A stretch of 64,000 nt of DNA from Tillus elongatus (GCA_964006375.1 OZ023270.1:75147891-75211890), one strand, 5' to 3'; numbered from the stretch's first letter, positions 12,764 through 24,445 are shown. Notes: generated by a model not told the origin, from the sequence alone. Numbers and translations: made by a program.

Positions 12764-14245
12764 AACGATAACTCAAAAAATAATGGGCCCATTTTGATTA
12801 AATTTGGTGAATACCTTCCTTTCGCAAGTGGCTTGGTAACTTCGTTAGCCAGGAAAATCGGCTCAGGTTTTCCCGGAAAATTTTGTGTTTTCTTTCAAAA
12901 AAAAATCAGATCTCTGGAAATAACAAAGTAAAGACAACCAAATTTGGTACGCCCGTTTATATTATAATAGGTAAATTACCTACCAAAATTTAGTTTTGTA
13001 GGTTGAAAGATGAAAAAGTTATATGCATTTAAAGAAAAATAAATTGGGATTTTCCCCAAAACGTCAAAGTCGCAATTTAAAACGTCAAAATTGGCAATAT
13101 TTACGCAATGAACCTGAAACTAATATAAGCTATGGAAAGAAAATGTCTCAAGACGAATATTTTACAAAGCCTGAAGTCTTAGCTTCAACCGCCATTGTCC
13201 TTCATTTTACTAAAATATTTCCAGAAAAAATTGTCGATTGAAAAGTGCAACATTTAACGCGTTATAACTTTAAAAATATTGATTTTAGAGAAAAAAGTTT
13301 TCAGTAAAAGTTGTGGGAAATTTGTCGATTCAAAAGTTAAGTAATAAGCATTTTATTTCTTAAACAATTATTAACCAATATGTAGGTAAAAAAGTCAATA
13401 AATAAATGCTAATAGTCCTATAAGTTGTAAACGGTGAGTGATACAAAAAAAATATTTAACAAAAAAGATGAGAAATGCAATCGTCTACAATAAAGGTCAT
13501 TACTATTTTTGACCTAAAGTGCACGGTTACGGAGATATAGGCCGAAACGGTTTTTCTCAAAATGGCGGCACCTCCGCCCTCCTAATTTGCAAGGATTTTG
13601 TGTTTTTACATTCAGTACGTCATTCTGAACCCATCTATTAAAAAAATAACTCCTGTAGTTTAGTGCATTATGGACAAGAGTAACGGGCTCCTCTATTGCC
13701 TATACTACAAGTAACTAAGCAGAGGTGGAAAATGTCATTAAGTAACATTACGACATTGAAACCTGAATCCGATGAGGCACCCAAAAAGTTCCTTGTACTT
13801 CCTTTCCATCTCTTTCTTACCAAAGGGTTAGTGAAAATATTCAAAGATAACGAGTTGAGAGTTGTCTAGTTGATAATTTGAAGAACATTTTGGGTGGACC
13901 AAAGTATACTATTGACTTCCGACAAAAATCGGACATTTATCAAATATCTTGTATTAATTGCGAGAAAATCTATATTGATCAAACGCGAAGTTCAATAACA
14001 ACAAGATTCAAAGAGCACATTTCAGATTCAATAGAACAGAAAAATCTAGCGTTGCCCAACATATTATTGAGTCGGGACATAAGGTAGGCAACAGTAATCT
14101 TAAGTTGTTGAAGGCAACCACGGATTATCGCAAGTTAGATGCTTTGGAAATCAGCAACGTGAGTCCACAGAATTTGATGGATTCAGACATGGGTTCGGTC
14201 AATTCAGCATTTTTTGAGATAGCACGGAATAATCCATGATTTCTT
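11860..14245 (+). mobile_element. Penelope-like element remnant, split by a TIR element
   Basis: The RT part: FINRIKDIKLKPNEVLISVD, then KPLFPSY (about 11880-11975). After shifts comes FFRVGGKLYRKTEG, MFLLSPFIAELLISRF and VWLRYIDDIFAIF (12001-12294), with YIDD as the RT catalytic box. The GIY-YIG endonuclease part lies at 13878-14087: IYQISCINCEKIYIDQT and TTRFKEH; the usual 'YIGQT' Gly is Asp. The TIR repeat 12444-13667 separates the two halves. Stops and shifts show it is inactive. Confidence 0.75.
12444..13667. mobile_element. TIR element with ~235-bp inverted ends, nested in the Penelope remnant
   Basis: The arms at 12444-12680 and 13435-13667 are long inverted copies (for example the segment around 'aaaccgtttcggcc' at about 12557 and its complement near 13540). 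The outermost bases are TGCATTAAACTAC and GTAGTTTAGTGCA. No transposase frame lies inside. The interior (12682-13245) is a fragment of the hairpin-(TA)n family in + orientation, including a TA array, so three insertions are stacked here. Confidence 0.7.
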
Positions 14246-14289
14246 TCAATATCGACACAACCGGTTGGGCGTATCCACTGACACAGTCC

Positions 14290-14430
14290 TCGAATTACAT
14301 CACCCGGTGTTACATCATCCGATACTGAGGCATATGATACTGCATCATACGTGTTGCATCATCAGGTATTTCGTCATCGGGTATTGCATCAGCATCCCGT
14401 ATTACACCATCGGGATTACATCATTTTTAG
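14290..14430. repeat. Imperfect minisatellite of ~14-18 bp units
   Basis: Variants of 'attacatcatcgggt' and 'attgcatcatc' repeat about eight times. Non-coding; it lies between the Penelope remnant and an antisense LINE end. Confidence 0.55.
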
Positions 14431-14985
14431 TGCAAAGTTTAGGTATATAATTAGCACAATTTTGCCCATTTTTTTTCTCCCGCAGGGCTCGTCCGTGGCC
14501 ATGCTGCCCCGATAGCACTGCAACCCTTGGCTTATTGTGCATACCCTGTCTTTTTATTCCACCCATTCCAAAATCACTGTGCCTTGAACTAGTCTGCATA
14601 GCGATTGGTAGGGCGAAGTTTTATAATGCTCTGTCTCCGGTCTAGACTGACCGTAGACCAGTTGTCTTTTGCCGTTCAGAGGTTTACACTCACACAAGAT
14701 GTGCTGGGCTGATTCTTCCCCCCGCCGCAGAGTCTGCATGCGAGGTCCCCTTCGAACTGCCCCATTTTATGCAGGTGTTTCTTGACGGCGATGTGTCCCA
14801 TCAAGAGACCTGTTATGTTTCTAAGCTGTCCTCTGCTAAGATTTAGCAGCTCTACAGCTCTCTTTGAACTGGGTTCGTCAATTATTGGTTTCCCATGTCT
14901 GAGCCCTGGACAATCTATTATTGCCCATACAGTTAGTTTAGCGACAGCTACTGGTAAAGAAAGCTTCGTTGTCGAAATGCGTATC
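14400..14985 (-). mobile_element. 3' end of I/R1-superclade LINE (antisense)
   Basis: The minus strand encodes a Cys-His segment (SAQHILCECKPLNGKRQL) and PYQSLCRLVQGTVILEWVE, nearly the same as the + strand copy at 22443-22745. It is followed by the same 3' tail with the GC-rich 'acgagccct' stretch. Only the last part of the second ORF is kept. Confidence 0.7.
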
Positions 14986-15219
14986 TGGCGCGTATTATTT
15001 TTCTGGTTTGTGGGATGATTCTGCTTTTTGTTTCAAGCATGGAGTTCCGAAAAATATGATAATAAATACTGTTTCTAAAAATCATGTGAAAAGTAAAAGG
15101 AGCGATAGCTAAGGTCATTCTAAAAAACCGTGCAGAAATATAGGCCCCTAATGACGAGTTAACTTTTAAACTACAGTGTGCTAAAGCTTACAAAAGTAAA
15201 TCTTCTTTTTATAATAATT

Positions 15220-15507
15220 TTAATAAAACCGTAGATATCTTTGGGAAATTCTGTATGCACCTTTAATGCATTTTTTAATTTCTATCGTAAGTGCAGAATG
15301 TTTACTGAATATTTCTGGAAATAAAATGCAAGAAACTGATTTTGGACATGGAATGGGTATAACTGTTGTTCCTCTAAAATCCTTAATTCTGTTTCGCATC
15401 AGATTTAAAGTGATCGCAACTTGTTCAGTACATGTGCCCGGCTCTTCCTCAATAATATTGAGAGGTGCTTCCTCAATGACTAGTCTTAACTTATCAAGGG
15501 CATCCAT
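15220..15507 (-). CDS. Hypothetical 95-codon ORF (unrecognised)
   Basis: The minus-strand frame starts MDALDKLRLVIEEAPLNIIE and contains CPKSVSCILFPEIF and a basic end (GAYRISQRYLRF). Codon use looks more gene-like than the AT-rich shadows around it. I do not recognise the family. It lies inside an intron, antisense to the FAS gene, between a LINE end and a mariner copy, so it may be part of an unrecognised transposon or a retro-inserted fragment. No splice sites or promoter were identified. Confidence 0.25.
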   Translation of the reverse strand: MDALDKLRLVIEEAPLNIIEEEPGTCTEQVAITLNLMRNRIKDFRGTTVIPIPCPKSVSCILFPEIFSKHSALTIEIKKCIKGAYRISQRYLRFY

Positions 15508-15629
15508 TATTATTGTAGTCTCTTCTAATTGTTAATCTCATTATTAAAACCAGTTTTAATATAGTTAAAAGTATTTTGTTTGATATATTATAGACATAAA
15601 ATAAAACAGGGTTAACCTAAACAGTTCTG

Positions 15630-16475
15630 GTAAACGAGCACGTAAGAAAAATATATCATCGACAGAGTACGCTCAACGAAGAAGTGCAACTTAGCATATT
15701 GTTAGCCGTTTAAGAAAACCATAATATATCTACCAGACAGGTACCTAAAAAGCAAAACATTAGTCAATGTTTAACAGTAAAGATTCGCAAATCTTACAAA
15801 TTTCATCCTTACAAAGAATCCTCCAAGAATTGAATATAGACGGCCCTGGTTTGAGATTAATTTTGCGAGCACGCAATGAATCTGCAAGACAAAAATGACG
15901 TGAATATCAAGAACTGATTTTTGATGAATCAAAGTTAACATTAAACGGTGAGGTAAATCGACAAAATTGTCCCCATTGCACAGACAAAAATCCATACTGG
16001 ATGATGGAAGGCCACATTCAACGCCGAAAAAAAGTCAATAAATCAAGAAAATATGACTGGAGCTAGATATTTGCAATTCCTGCTGCAAGAACTGGTTCTA
16101 AATTTAGCTACTCTGTTTTCGAATAGAAATATCACCATCACGATGGTGAGACTTCTCTTTTTGCAAAATCTCTCCGCCAGTATTTGGATACAGTATTTCC
16201 AGGCAGATGGATTGGTAGAGGGGGAACCATGAAATGATCTCCTGGATCACCCGACAACATTACTTTAAACTAATTTCTATGGGGACACTTAAAAAGCAAA
16301 GTTTTCGAAAAGTAACAGGCAAATCTTGAGGAGTTGAATGCACGAATAAAAAATGCCTATATACTAATTTCCCTCAAAGTTATTTTAAATTTTCAAAAAG
16401 GGTTTCAATTTCGCCTAAGGTACTGCCAAATAGCAATTGGACAACATCTTGTCCATTTATAAAAGAAAAAAGTAA
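15630..16475 (+). pseudogene. Tc1/mariner-type transposase pseudogene
   Basis: The N-terminal part near 15632 reads KRARKKNISSTEYAQRRSAT. LIFDESKLTLNGEVNRQNCP (about 15918) holds the first catalytic Asp. After breaks come YLDTVFPGRWIGRGG (about 16180) and FLWGHLKSKVFEK. The QQDGAPPH segment is degraded. At least five stops. From 16475 to 17271 I see only AT-rich intron. Confidence 0.65.
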
Positions 16476-17271
16476 TCGGATTATTTATGTTTAATGTGTG
16501 TTTTTAAAATAGCACGAAATAGTAACGAGTTTTTTTAAAATACAAAGAATAAAAATTTCTAGACTGGTGGTTTAATTTAGGTTGACATGTACTTTATAAA
16601 TATTCAATAAAAAATTAGGTTTGCCATCTCAAAAAATTATCTGTTTAATATTAAAAAAAAAAAGAACCGCAACTTGAAATACTGATGGACGTGTCCGTGT
16701 ACTTTTTAAAAATAAGCTGTATTTAACGGAATTCATTTTAAGTTACAAACTCGCGATATGTACGTACAGACATACATGTTCATATTCACATTAGCAAAAA
16801 TTGGTGTATCTGTATAAAGTTAGTATAGACAAATCTACATAAATATTTTATAATTAAATAATACTAAAAAAATCTCGTTTTTTCAAATCGATTATATAAA
16901 ACATAAATAAACCAACGCTGTCACAGTACGACAGTTGAAATACTGACAGGATTCATGGTCTGTCTGATTATATGCACCTAAAATTAAAGTAATAAATAAG
17001 TTGCCTTTGTACATCTTTCCTCCGGTTATTATATCATAGGTACATAAAGCAGCTAAATTATATTAAAGGTTTTAATCGCTGTAATAATATCCACTCTTAA
17101 CTTGTTCTAAATATATTTTTATGTTACACTGTGTGAATATTCAACTTATTGTAAGATCTGACTTATGTTAAATAGCAAAGGGTTGTACTAAGCTTTTATC
17201 TCAATACTAATTTGTTATTATGCTTGTTTGTATATTTTAAAATTTATTCTAACATACCAATATTTTTTTAG

Positions 17272-17584
17272 AATACACAATATACTTTCCCAACAAAACA
17301 TCAATATTACCGAGATGTTATTGAACAAGAAAAACAACTTACCAGCATATTACAGTGTTTTGGGTAATCTCGCTGTGCAAATTGGAATTGCGGACCTTCT
17401 GAAGACCATAGAACTAACTCCAGACGGTGTCTTCGGATATTCTACTGGGCAATTGGCATGTGCTTATTTTGATGAAGTTCTAACACTAGAAGAAACTGTA
17501 ACAAGTGCACTAATCATAGCAGGTGCATTTAAAAGTAGCAGCGAGCCAGTAGCCAACGCTGTTGTCAAAATCAGGAGAGAAGAG
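17272..17584 (+). CDS. FASN: FAS exon 5: MAT nucleophile region (divergent)
   Basis: The acceptor is ttttttag. I place the donor at gtaaaa after codon 104, because phase 0 then matches exon 6; the open frame runs on past it to 17629. The peptide aligns with the MAT core. PDGVFGYSTGQLACAY corresponds to the family motif GHSxGE. The Ser nucleophile (codon 17441-17443) is kept, but the His before it is Tyr and the Glu after it is Gln. The Arg that normally lies 25 residues after Ser and holds the malonyl carboxylate is Ile here (17516-17518, in SALIIAG). The second exon half is poorly conserved. Confidence 0.88.
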
Positions 17585-17639
17585 GTAAAACGCGAACACA
17601 TTCAATGTAGTATTACCGGACTACTATAAACTTGCTGTC

Positions 17640-19015
17640 GAGACTTACGTGCAATCGCAATCTTCTTTTTTTTTTGATAAGACCGAATTACTAACATTTC
17701 TTGAAAAACACAGTCTAATCCACGACAGGCAGTATGGATTCCGTCAGCGCAGATCGACTGCCGACCTCCTTTCCTTTGTCACCCATTCTTGGAACAAGTC
17801 TACGGAACTACACGGTGAATCCCAGATTGCTGCTCTAGACATGTGCAAAGCATTCGACCAGGTCTGGCACGCAGCGCTTCTTAATAAACTCCCGGCCTAT
17901 GGCCTACCACCATAACTTTGTACCTGGACACAAATTTCTTCTCCAACAGGAGCATTTCTGTCGTTGTGGATGGCCATTCCTCTAAACTGTATCCAATTAA
18001 AGTAGGAGTTCCTCAAGGTTCAGCTTTAGCCCCTACTTTGTTTCTTCTCCACATCAATGACCTCCTCGCTAGCACATCAAATCCAGTTCACAGTTAAGCG
18101 AACGACAGCACCCTCCACTCAAATATACAATATTCTAAGCCTGTCTCTTTAGCCCAATTAGATGAGGATCGCAGACTCATGGAGGGTTCTGTCTCCGTGG
18201 ATCTCCAAAAAATATTAAACTGGGGAAGTAGAAATCTTGTACAATTCAACCTCACCAAATCTCAGTCTTGCTTTCTTTCTCGTAAGAGATACACCAGCCC
18301 TAGACCCATCACAATGAACAACCAAGTTATTCAAAGTAATGAGTCCTTTTCTCTTGTTGGCATTTCTGTGGATCGAAATCTTAATTGGCACCAACATGTC
18401 ACATCAATTGCAAAAGCGGCTGCTAAGAAATTAGGTTTCCTCTTCCGGGCTCGCAAATACTTTTCACCAGCCAATCTCTATACTTTATATACTTTACAAA
18501 TAAGGCCAAACCTCGAATACTGCTCCCACATCTGAGGTGCAACTGCCGCTTCTACACTCGCTATCCTGTACGCCATTCAGAAGAGAGCTGTACATCTCAT
18601 CGGTGACTTTGCCCCCACCCAAAGGCTGCCATTCCTTGCCCACCGACGTGTCGTTGGTGACCTCTCTCTCTTTTATAGATATCTGCACGGGCACTGCTCA
18701 GAGGAGCTTTCCTCCATAGTTCCCCCATCTGCTGCCCCCAACAGATCTACCAGGGGAACAGAGCGAATGCACCCTTTTACTGTCCAGGTCACCAGACATA
18801 GAACAGCTTGTTATGCCCGCTCTTTTGTCCCGAGGACTTCCAAGTTGTGGAATTCCTTGCCGGCACATGTTTTTCCTTTTCCTCCGAACCTCCAAACCTT
18901 CAAGTCCAGAATAAACAAGTTGCCTCTTTCCTCCTTGTCGACACCCACGGTACGATAGTATTTAGGCTGTAAACCCTCGTGGTGTGTTGTTGAAATAAAT
19001 AAAAAATAAAAAAAG
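17640..19015 (+). mobile_element. CR1/Jockey-group LINE, 5'-truncated copy A
   Basis: LLTFLEKHSLIHDRQYGFRQ and ESQIAALDMCKAFDQVWHAA are RT motifs 1-A. The rest is broken by shifts, but matches the longer copy at 47135-50040 at DNA level almost base for base. It ends 'tcgtggtgtgttgttgaa' plus an (AAATA)-like tail at about 19000. It is inserted 55 bp after FAS exon 5. The 5' end is a typical truncation point. Confidence 0.8.
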
Positions 19016-19263
19016 TTAAAGAAGGTGAATGCATTATTTGTTGACTCACAAAGCTTTATGCTTATAGACATTGTAAGAAAGACATGTTTTAATTCTGCTT
19101 CATACCGCTGCATTTTTACAATTATCAAATCCATGAGGTTTTAATTTTGAAATCAATTGATTTAGTAGGCTCCTTGCAGACACTTTATGGAACTAGATAT
19201 TATCATTGACCGGCTGCCATAAGCTATTCTTCACTGCATTAGATGGTAGTGTCTGCCCCGGGG

Positions 19264-19605
19264 CCGACATATTGAAGAGTCCTACGAAGGACGACACCGG
19301 TCTGTGTCGCCTGCTATACATCTTAGCGTATGTCCCAGCAGGATTGAAGCGATGGTAGCTAGCGAGTAATGTAATTCAATGACGGTCGTGGTATTAGCCT
19401 GGAGAGTTGTCGTTTTCGCTTGCTAGTTTCCTTCCCAGAGCTTCCATCTTGCTGTACTATGTGTACGTGGAAGCTCCTTTGGAACCGTAAAACCGTTACA
19501 CAAACAAATATGACTATTTGCGTTATTTTACATTAGATATCACTGTTTGCGTTAATACGTACATAGGAGTCCAGAAAAAGGACGAAACCGGCATGTGTGT
19601 CCTGC
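19264..19605 (+). ncRNA. Two degenerate hammerhead ribozyme motifs, 290 bp apart
   Basis: Motif 1 (19264-19309): stem I pairs CGACATA with TGTGTCG; stem II is GTCCT, loop ACGA, AGGAC. The core reads TTGAAGA instead of CTGANGA and GACA instead of GAAA, so it should not cleave. Motif 2 (19553-19600): stem II is GAGTCC...GGAC, with GAAACCGG kept, but the CTGANGA box is damaged and the GTC cleavage triplet has lost a base. GAGTCC starts at 19277 and 19567, giving the 290-bp unit. This is the layout of tandem hammerhead repeats (retrozyme or Penelope type). Confidence 0.6.
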
Positions 19606-19620
19606 TATGTAACTCTTAAG

Positions 19621-19740
19621 CTGATCTCGGATATGAGTTCTAGAAGATATAACTTGCGCTCATTTAGAGACATTTTTCGGGAATTTTAAGGTCGTTATCT
19701 CTCTATTAGTAAAATTTTCTTTAAGAAAATTCGCAAAAAA
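19621..19740 (-). repeat. Hairpin-family terminal fragment
   Basis: It contains the subterminal 'ctcggatatgagttctag' segment and the palindromic end around 19706-19735. It lacks the TA array and body. It directly follows the hammerhead pair. Confidence 0.5.
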
Positions 19741-20099
19741 TGATTCACAGAGTCTACTTCGCACTAGCGTCGTATTTTAGTGGCAACTACCGGATCTAGA
19801 TATTAAATTTAGCAAACACTGTAGGAGAGGTTCAAATTAAAACTATATTGCTTATCGTGTTATGTTATAATTAATACATTAGGTCATTATAAAATAAGGG
19901 GTGTACTTTTAGGTTTTTATATAATTTTTAGAAATCAAGCTAGTAGCAAAAAGTAAAGAAAATCTAGTTGCTTCAATAACTGGATTTTGCTGTATCTATG
20001 GGAAACCAAAGAGTTGTCGTGTCAACTACTGATACAAGTGTAAAATATGATCATCGCGGTTTAGATAATTGTTTTCAAAATAAAACTCCGGTCTGAAAC

Positions 20100-21090
20100 G
20101 GTTTAAACGTCAACAAGATGGATCTAGGAACAAGAATTTATTAAGTACGATGATATTACGATTGTGGTAGAAACTACACTGCTGGATTACGAAGATTTCG
20201 TAAGAAAATGGGTTTGAGAACAGGGCCCTGTCTAATAAAAGTGTACTGTAATTTGGTTAACAAATTTGATAGAACAGGGTCTGTAACTGACCTATCGAGA
20301 TCAGGAAGACCTATGATTAGTTATACCAAAGTCGCAGAGGTTGTTCTGGAAAATTAAAAAATAACCAACACTTAGCTGCTAGTAATCAGTGATAGGAATT
20401 CGATATCAAAACGATTGCAAATGCCATACGCCACAATTTGAAAAATTTTACGCAAAATCCTATGAATATATCCCTATAAACTGAAACTGCTGTTGAAATT
20501 AAGTGTTGCAGATTTTCCTATAAGGTATGATTTTTCGTTACGAATATCGGCTCAGATGAAAATTGAACCCGAATGATTCTGCCGTATTTTATGGACAGAT
20601 GAGGCCCATTTCTCTGTAAAAGGTGGAGTCAATACTCAAAACCGTCGAATATGGTCAACACATAATCCATATGTATCGTCTATGAAGGTCCCCATGACAA
20701 CAAAGTCAGTGTTTCGTGGGGTTTCACAGCTACTTTTATCACTGGACCATACTTTTTCTGTGGGAATACAAAAGGCCGTATGTGTAGTTACACATAGCAG
20801 TACTTATTGCTACTGGTGAACGGTACCTGCAAATGTTACGAGATTATGCTATTCCATGGATACATAACGAGCACGAAGGAATTGAAAACACGATTTTTAT
20901 GCAGAGTGGAGCACCTTGCATATTTACCGACCAGTTAAATAATTACTAACTGCTGTTTTTCAAAGTCGTGTTATAAGCAGACACTTTGTAAATTCATGGA
21001 CTCCACAGTCCGCTGATCTTAGCCCAACGGATTACTGGCTGTGGGATTATTTATAAAGTTTGGTGTTTAGAAGACGACCAACAATCCTTT
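20100..21090 (+). pseudogene. Tc1/mariner-type transposase pseudogene
   Basis: NYTAGLRRFRKKMGLRTGPC and VNKFDRTGSVTDLSRSGRPM form the N-terminal HTH and linker (the 'TGSV.D..RSGRP' signature). ILWTDEAHFSVKGGVNTQNR at about 20585 holds the first catalytic Asp. A degraded second catalytic segment lies at about 20900, and SADLSPTDYWLWDYL near 21010 holds the third acidic position. Shifts and stops break it. Confidence 0.7.
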
Positions 21091-21099
21091 AAGAATTAA

Positions 21100-22815
21100 A
21101 GGGCTCTCGGGAGGGGGGTATGAGGTACAGGGCTATGCGGAGGACATTGTCATCATAGTCCGAGGAAATGTCACACAGGCAGCGTGGGAGCGCATGCGGA
21201 CAGCACTGAAAGTGGTGGAAGGTTGATCAAGGGCTTAGGGGGAGCCTCAAGAAAGCAACCGTCGTGCCATTTACGAGGAGGAGCAAGTGCGACAGCCACA
21301 TAACTCTCACTCTATACGGTAGGAGCATTCCAATGGCATTCCAACGGGAGGTTATATATCTTGGGGTCGTATTGGACTCTAAGCTAACCTGGAATGGTCA
21401 CATTGGAACAATACTGCGCAAGGTAATCATGACCTTAGCCGTCACTAGGCGGCTATATGGAAAAACGTGGGGACTAAGACCTAGTATGGCCCACTGGCTG
21501 TACACAAGGGTGGTCAAATCATCGTTAACATATGCGGCAGTGGTCTGGTGGCCTAAGGTGACACAATCCAGTGCCAAACAAAAACTAGGCAAGATCCAAA
21601 GGATGGCTTGCCTAGGCATCACAGGGGCCATGTCTTGAACCCCAACAGCCGCTATGGAGTTGTTGCTGGATCTGCCCCCCCCCTACACTTAGTTATTACG
21701 GGGAGGCCAGGCTAGGACTATACATACTAGCCTGCAATGGTATACTGAAGATCAACCCAGGCTTCAGGGGCCACTGCAAAATTCAGGAGATCGTGAAGGA
21801 GCCCAAGCTTGAAATGAGGCCAGACTTCGCGAGCCCGCGAATGTGCAGGGAAAACAACTTTACAGTGGAAATCCCCGACCGCGAGGCATGGCGGGAGGAG
21901 ACGCCGGGAATACCACGGGACGCGCTCGTCTGGTTCACGGACGGATCATGAGGGGAGCGTGGGACGGGGGGAGGTGTTTACTCGAAAGGACCGAGGGTAA
22001 GTCATAATATTTCCCTCGGAGCTCATGCAACGGTGTCTCAGGCCGAAATGTACGCCATCCTGCACTGTGTGAGGGAGAACAGGTGGAGGGGCTACACCAA
22101 CAAGCGGATCCTCATAGCCACAGACAGCCAGGCAGCCCTTAAGGCACTAAGTAGCCCACGGGTAAAATCCTGGCTGGTGAGTGAGTGCCGAGACGAGACG
22201 AGCGACCTGGCTGGGCAAAATGAGGTGACCCGCATTTGGGTCCCGGGTCACTCCGGGGTCAAAGGCAATGAAGAAGCTGACAGTCTCGCGAAGAAAGGGT
22301 TAGCAGAACCATTTATGGGACCAAAACCGGTTCTGGGCGTGACAAAGAGCACTGCCAGGCTAGACATTAAGTCCTGGGTCAGAAACCAACACAAGGTGTA
22401 CTGGGCGGACTGATAATTGGCGTACCCAGTTCAAAGAGAGCTGTGGAGCTGCTAAATCTTAGCAGAAGACAACTCAGAAACACAACAGGTCTCTTGACGA
22501 CACACATGGCCGTCAAGAAACACCTGCATAAAATGGGGCGGTTCGAAGGGGACCTTGCATGCAGACTCTGCGGCGAGGGGGAGAAATCAGCCCAGCACAT
22601 CTTGTGCGAGTGTAAAGCTCTGGACCGCAAAAGACAACTGATCTACGGTCAGTCTAGACCGGAGACAGAGCAATATAAAACTTCACCCTACCAATCGCTG
22701 TGCGGACTAGTTCAAGGCACAGTGATTTTGGAATGGGTAGAGTAAAAAGACAAAGGGCATGCACAATCAACCAAAGGTTGCAGTGCTATCGGGACGGCAA
22801 GGCCGCGGACGAGCC
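21100..22815 (+). mobile_element. I/R1-superclade LINE: RT end, RNase H and 3' end
   Basis: It is 5'-truncated. Frame 21264-21638 holds the RT C-terminal/thumb region (YLGVVLDSKLTWNGHI, TYAAVVWWPK, KIQRMACLGITGAMS). The RNase H domain is broken at its first Asp (LVWFTDGS region, about 21935) and clear at 22033-22413: SQAEMYAIL, IATDSQAALKAL and WVPGHSGVKGNEEADSLAKK. Frame 22443-22745 is the C-terminal Cys-His stretch. The same family appears at 63190-64000 and 14400-14985. From 22830 to 23118 there is only AT-rich intron. Confidence 0.8.
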
Positions 22816-23118
22816 CTAAGGGAAAAAAAGGTAGCAAGTTTCTGCAATTCAACCAGAAATTCTGAGTAATGCTGTGTATAATTTGAAGAAACGGCTGGTT
22901 ATGGTACAGCAGTAAAATAGACGACATATCGAAAATATGCGTTAACCACTGTTGGATATAATAAATCTCATTATTTCAGTAACAGAATTTCTTTCACATC
23001 CTGTAGTTAACTTAATTTATTAAAAATACATAATAAGCTGAAATATATCCCTCACTTTATGATAACCTTGTATTTTGTGTTTTAAGATTTAATTTACAAA
23101 AAATGTTATATTTTTCAG

Positions 23119-23299
23119 ACCAAGCAACTTCCAAATGGAATCGAAATAACTGGTACATTAAGTGCTGACGAAGTTTTAATTTCTGGTAGTGCTGATGTGA
23201 TGGCACTGTTTGTTAAGGATTTAAAGAATAAGCAAGTTAAGGTTACTGATGCGGGTGTAGTTTACACGGCACTCATAAGCCATAATAGTGAAAGAGTTA
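23119..23299 (+). CDS. FASN: FAS exon 6: MAT second half, catalytic His missing
   Basis: The acceptor is tttttcag and the donor gtaagt. There are 60 codons plus one base. The peptide TKQLPNGIEITGTLSADEV aligns with the MAT segment that usually reads 'VPACHNSxDTVTVSG', but the CHN residues are absent. VLISGSADVMALFVKDLK matches the following helix. DAGVVYTALISHN lies where the family has the 'GVAFHSxxM' motif, so the catalytic His position is Thr (23266-23268). Phases and flanking residues support the exon; the active-site loss appears genuine rather than a frame error. Confidence 0.9.
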
Positions 23300-23517
23300 G
23301 TAAGTATCCAAGATCATCATCATCATCACAATATAACGGCGATGTAGCTTTGTCATCATAACTTACTTTCTGTTTTAAGCAGTTCTTTTAATTTTGTTGT
23401 AGCTCTTGCACTTCATCGTTTGGGATTAGTTCTCCAGAAGCTTTTTTCTTCCATCTTTCGCATAAAGTTCTGCACAAAAATCATAACTTTGTTAGTAAAT
23501 CTTCATTTTGCAACATC

Positions 23518-23836
23518 ATTGCTCCAGCCCTGGGAACTTGTGCCTATGTATGCAAGGGTTCTGGGTACGATCCCTGGTAGGGAATCATTTAATTTTTACA
23601 GCACAACGGAAGTTGTGGCATTTTGTTTGAGCAAGTTGAAAGTCTGTCCGTTCCCCGCTGCGGAGAGTTTGTAAAGCTGTGGGTTTCATGTACCACGCGC
23701 TGTTGGGTACATTAAATACTCATACCCTCCTTACAGAAAAGGATTTCCACAAAATTTCCAGGATAGTGAGATGAAACGACCCCCTGGCGTTGGTGATTGG
23801 CAATAGTCGCGGAAATAGACAGACGAAGAAACAAAG
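23518..23836 (+). mobile_element. tRNA-derived SINE, copy 2 (diverged)
   Basis: The + strand head has a B-box-like 'gggtacgatccctgg'. The body shares 'catttt.tttgagcaagttgaa' and the 'ggagggtatgagtatttaatg'-like block with the reverse of copies 1 and 3. It ends 'agtcgcggaaatagacagac' plus an A-rich tail. It is more diverged than the other two. Confidence 0.6.
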
Positions 23837-24445
23837 AAGAATGTTTATCCTCAAAACCCTACTTAAATATTTATATCGATATGTTATACTTAAGAAAATG
23901 TGGTTTACTTTCAGTCCTTTTCATCAACAGAACATTTAGGCAACCACTCTCCTTACTATTCATCACTTCTTACGAAACTCACCTCAATTTGTATTACCAA
24001 TTTATTATACATTTACCAGTTTTCAGCACAAAATTTTAATGTGTGTACTTGACAACTTATGTATACAGGGTGTCACACAGTCACCGATAGTTAGAAGTAT
24101 TTGGAAAACCGTAAAAGCTGGCAAATCAAACTTTGGTAAGAAGCCTTTAGAGCCTACTATCTATTTATTTAAAATAATTCCAAAATGGCGAAACTTCCCG
24201 AAGTAGTCGTAACTGATAACAACTTAGTTATTTTAAATAGAATGACCATGTTTTCAATATTTTTTTTGTGATTCTACGTTGAATTTTTGGTTGACTTTGT
24301 GCCACATATTACTAACCCAAAACGTCAACTTTCGGAGTTAAAATATGTGAAAACTGGCAAAAATACTCAGGGTTAACAACATTTGTAAGAGTGGAACTAA
24401 CAAACACCAAAATTTTGGAAGTACGCAGTCAAAACATTTAAGTTC

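Noticed and set aside
17585..17629. Extension of FAS exon 5 to the stop at 17629
   Set aside because: The gtaaaa at 17585 gives a donor in the phase exon 6 needs; residues past it do not fit the family. The donor is weak, so RNA evidence would still be useful.
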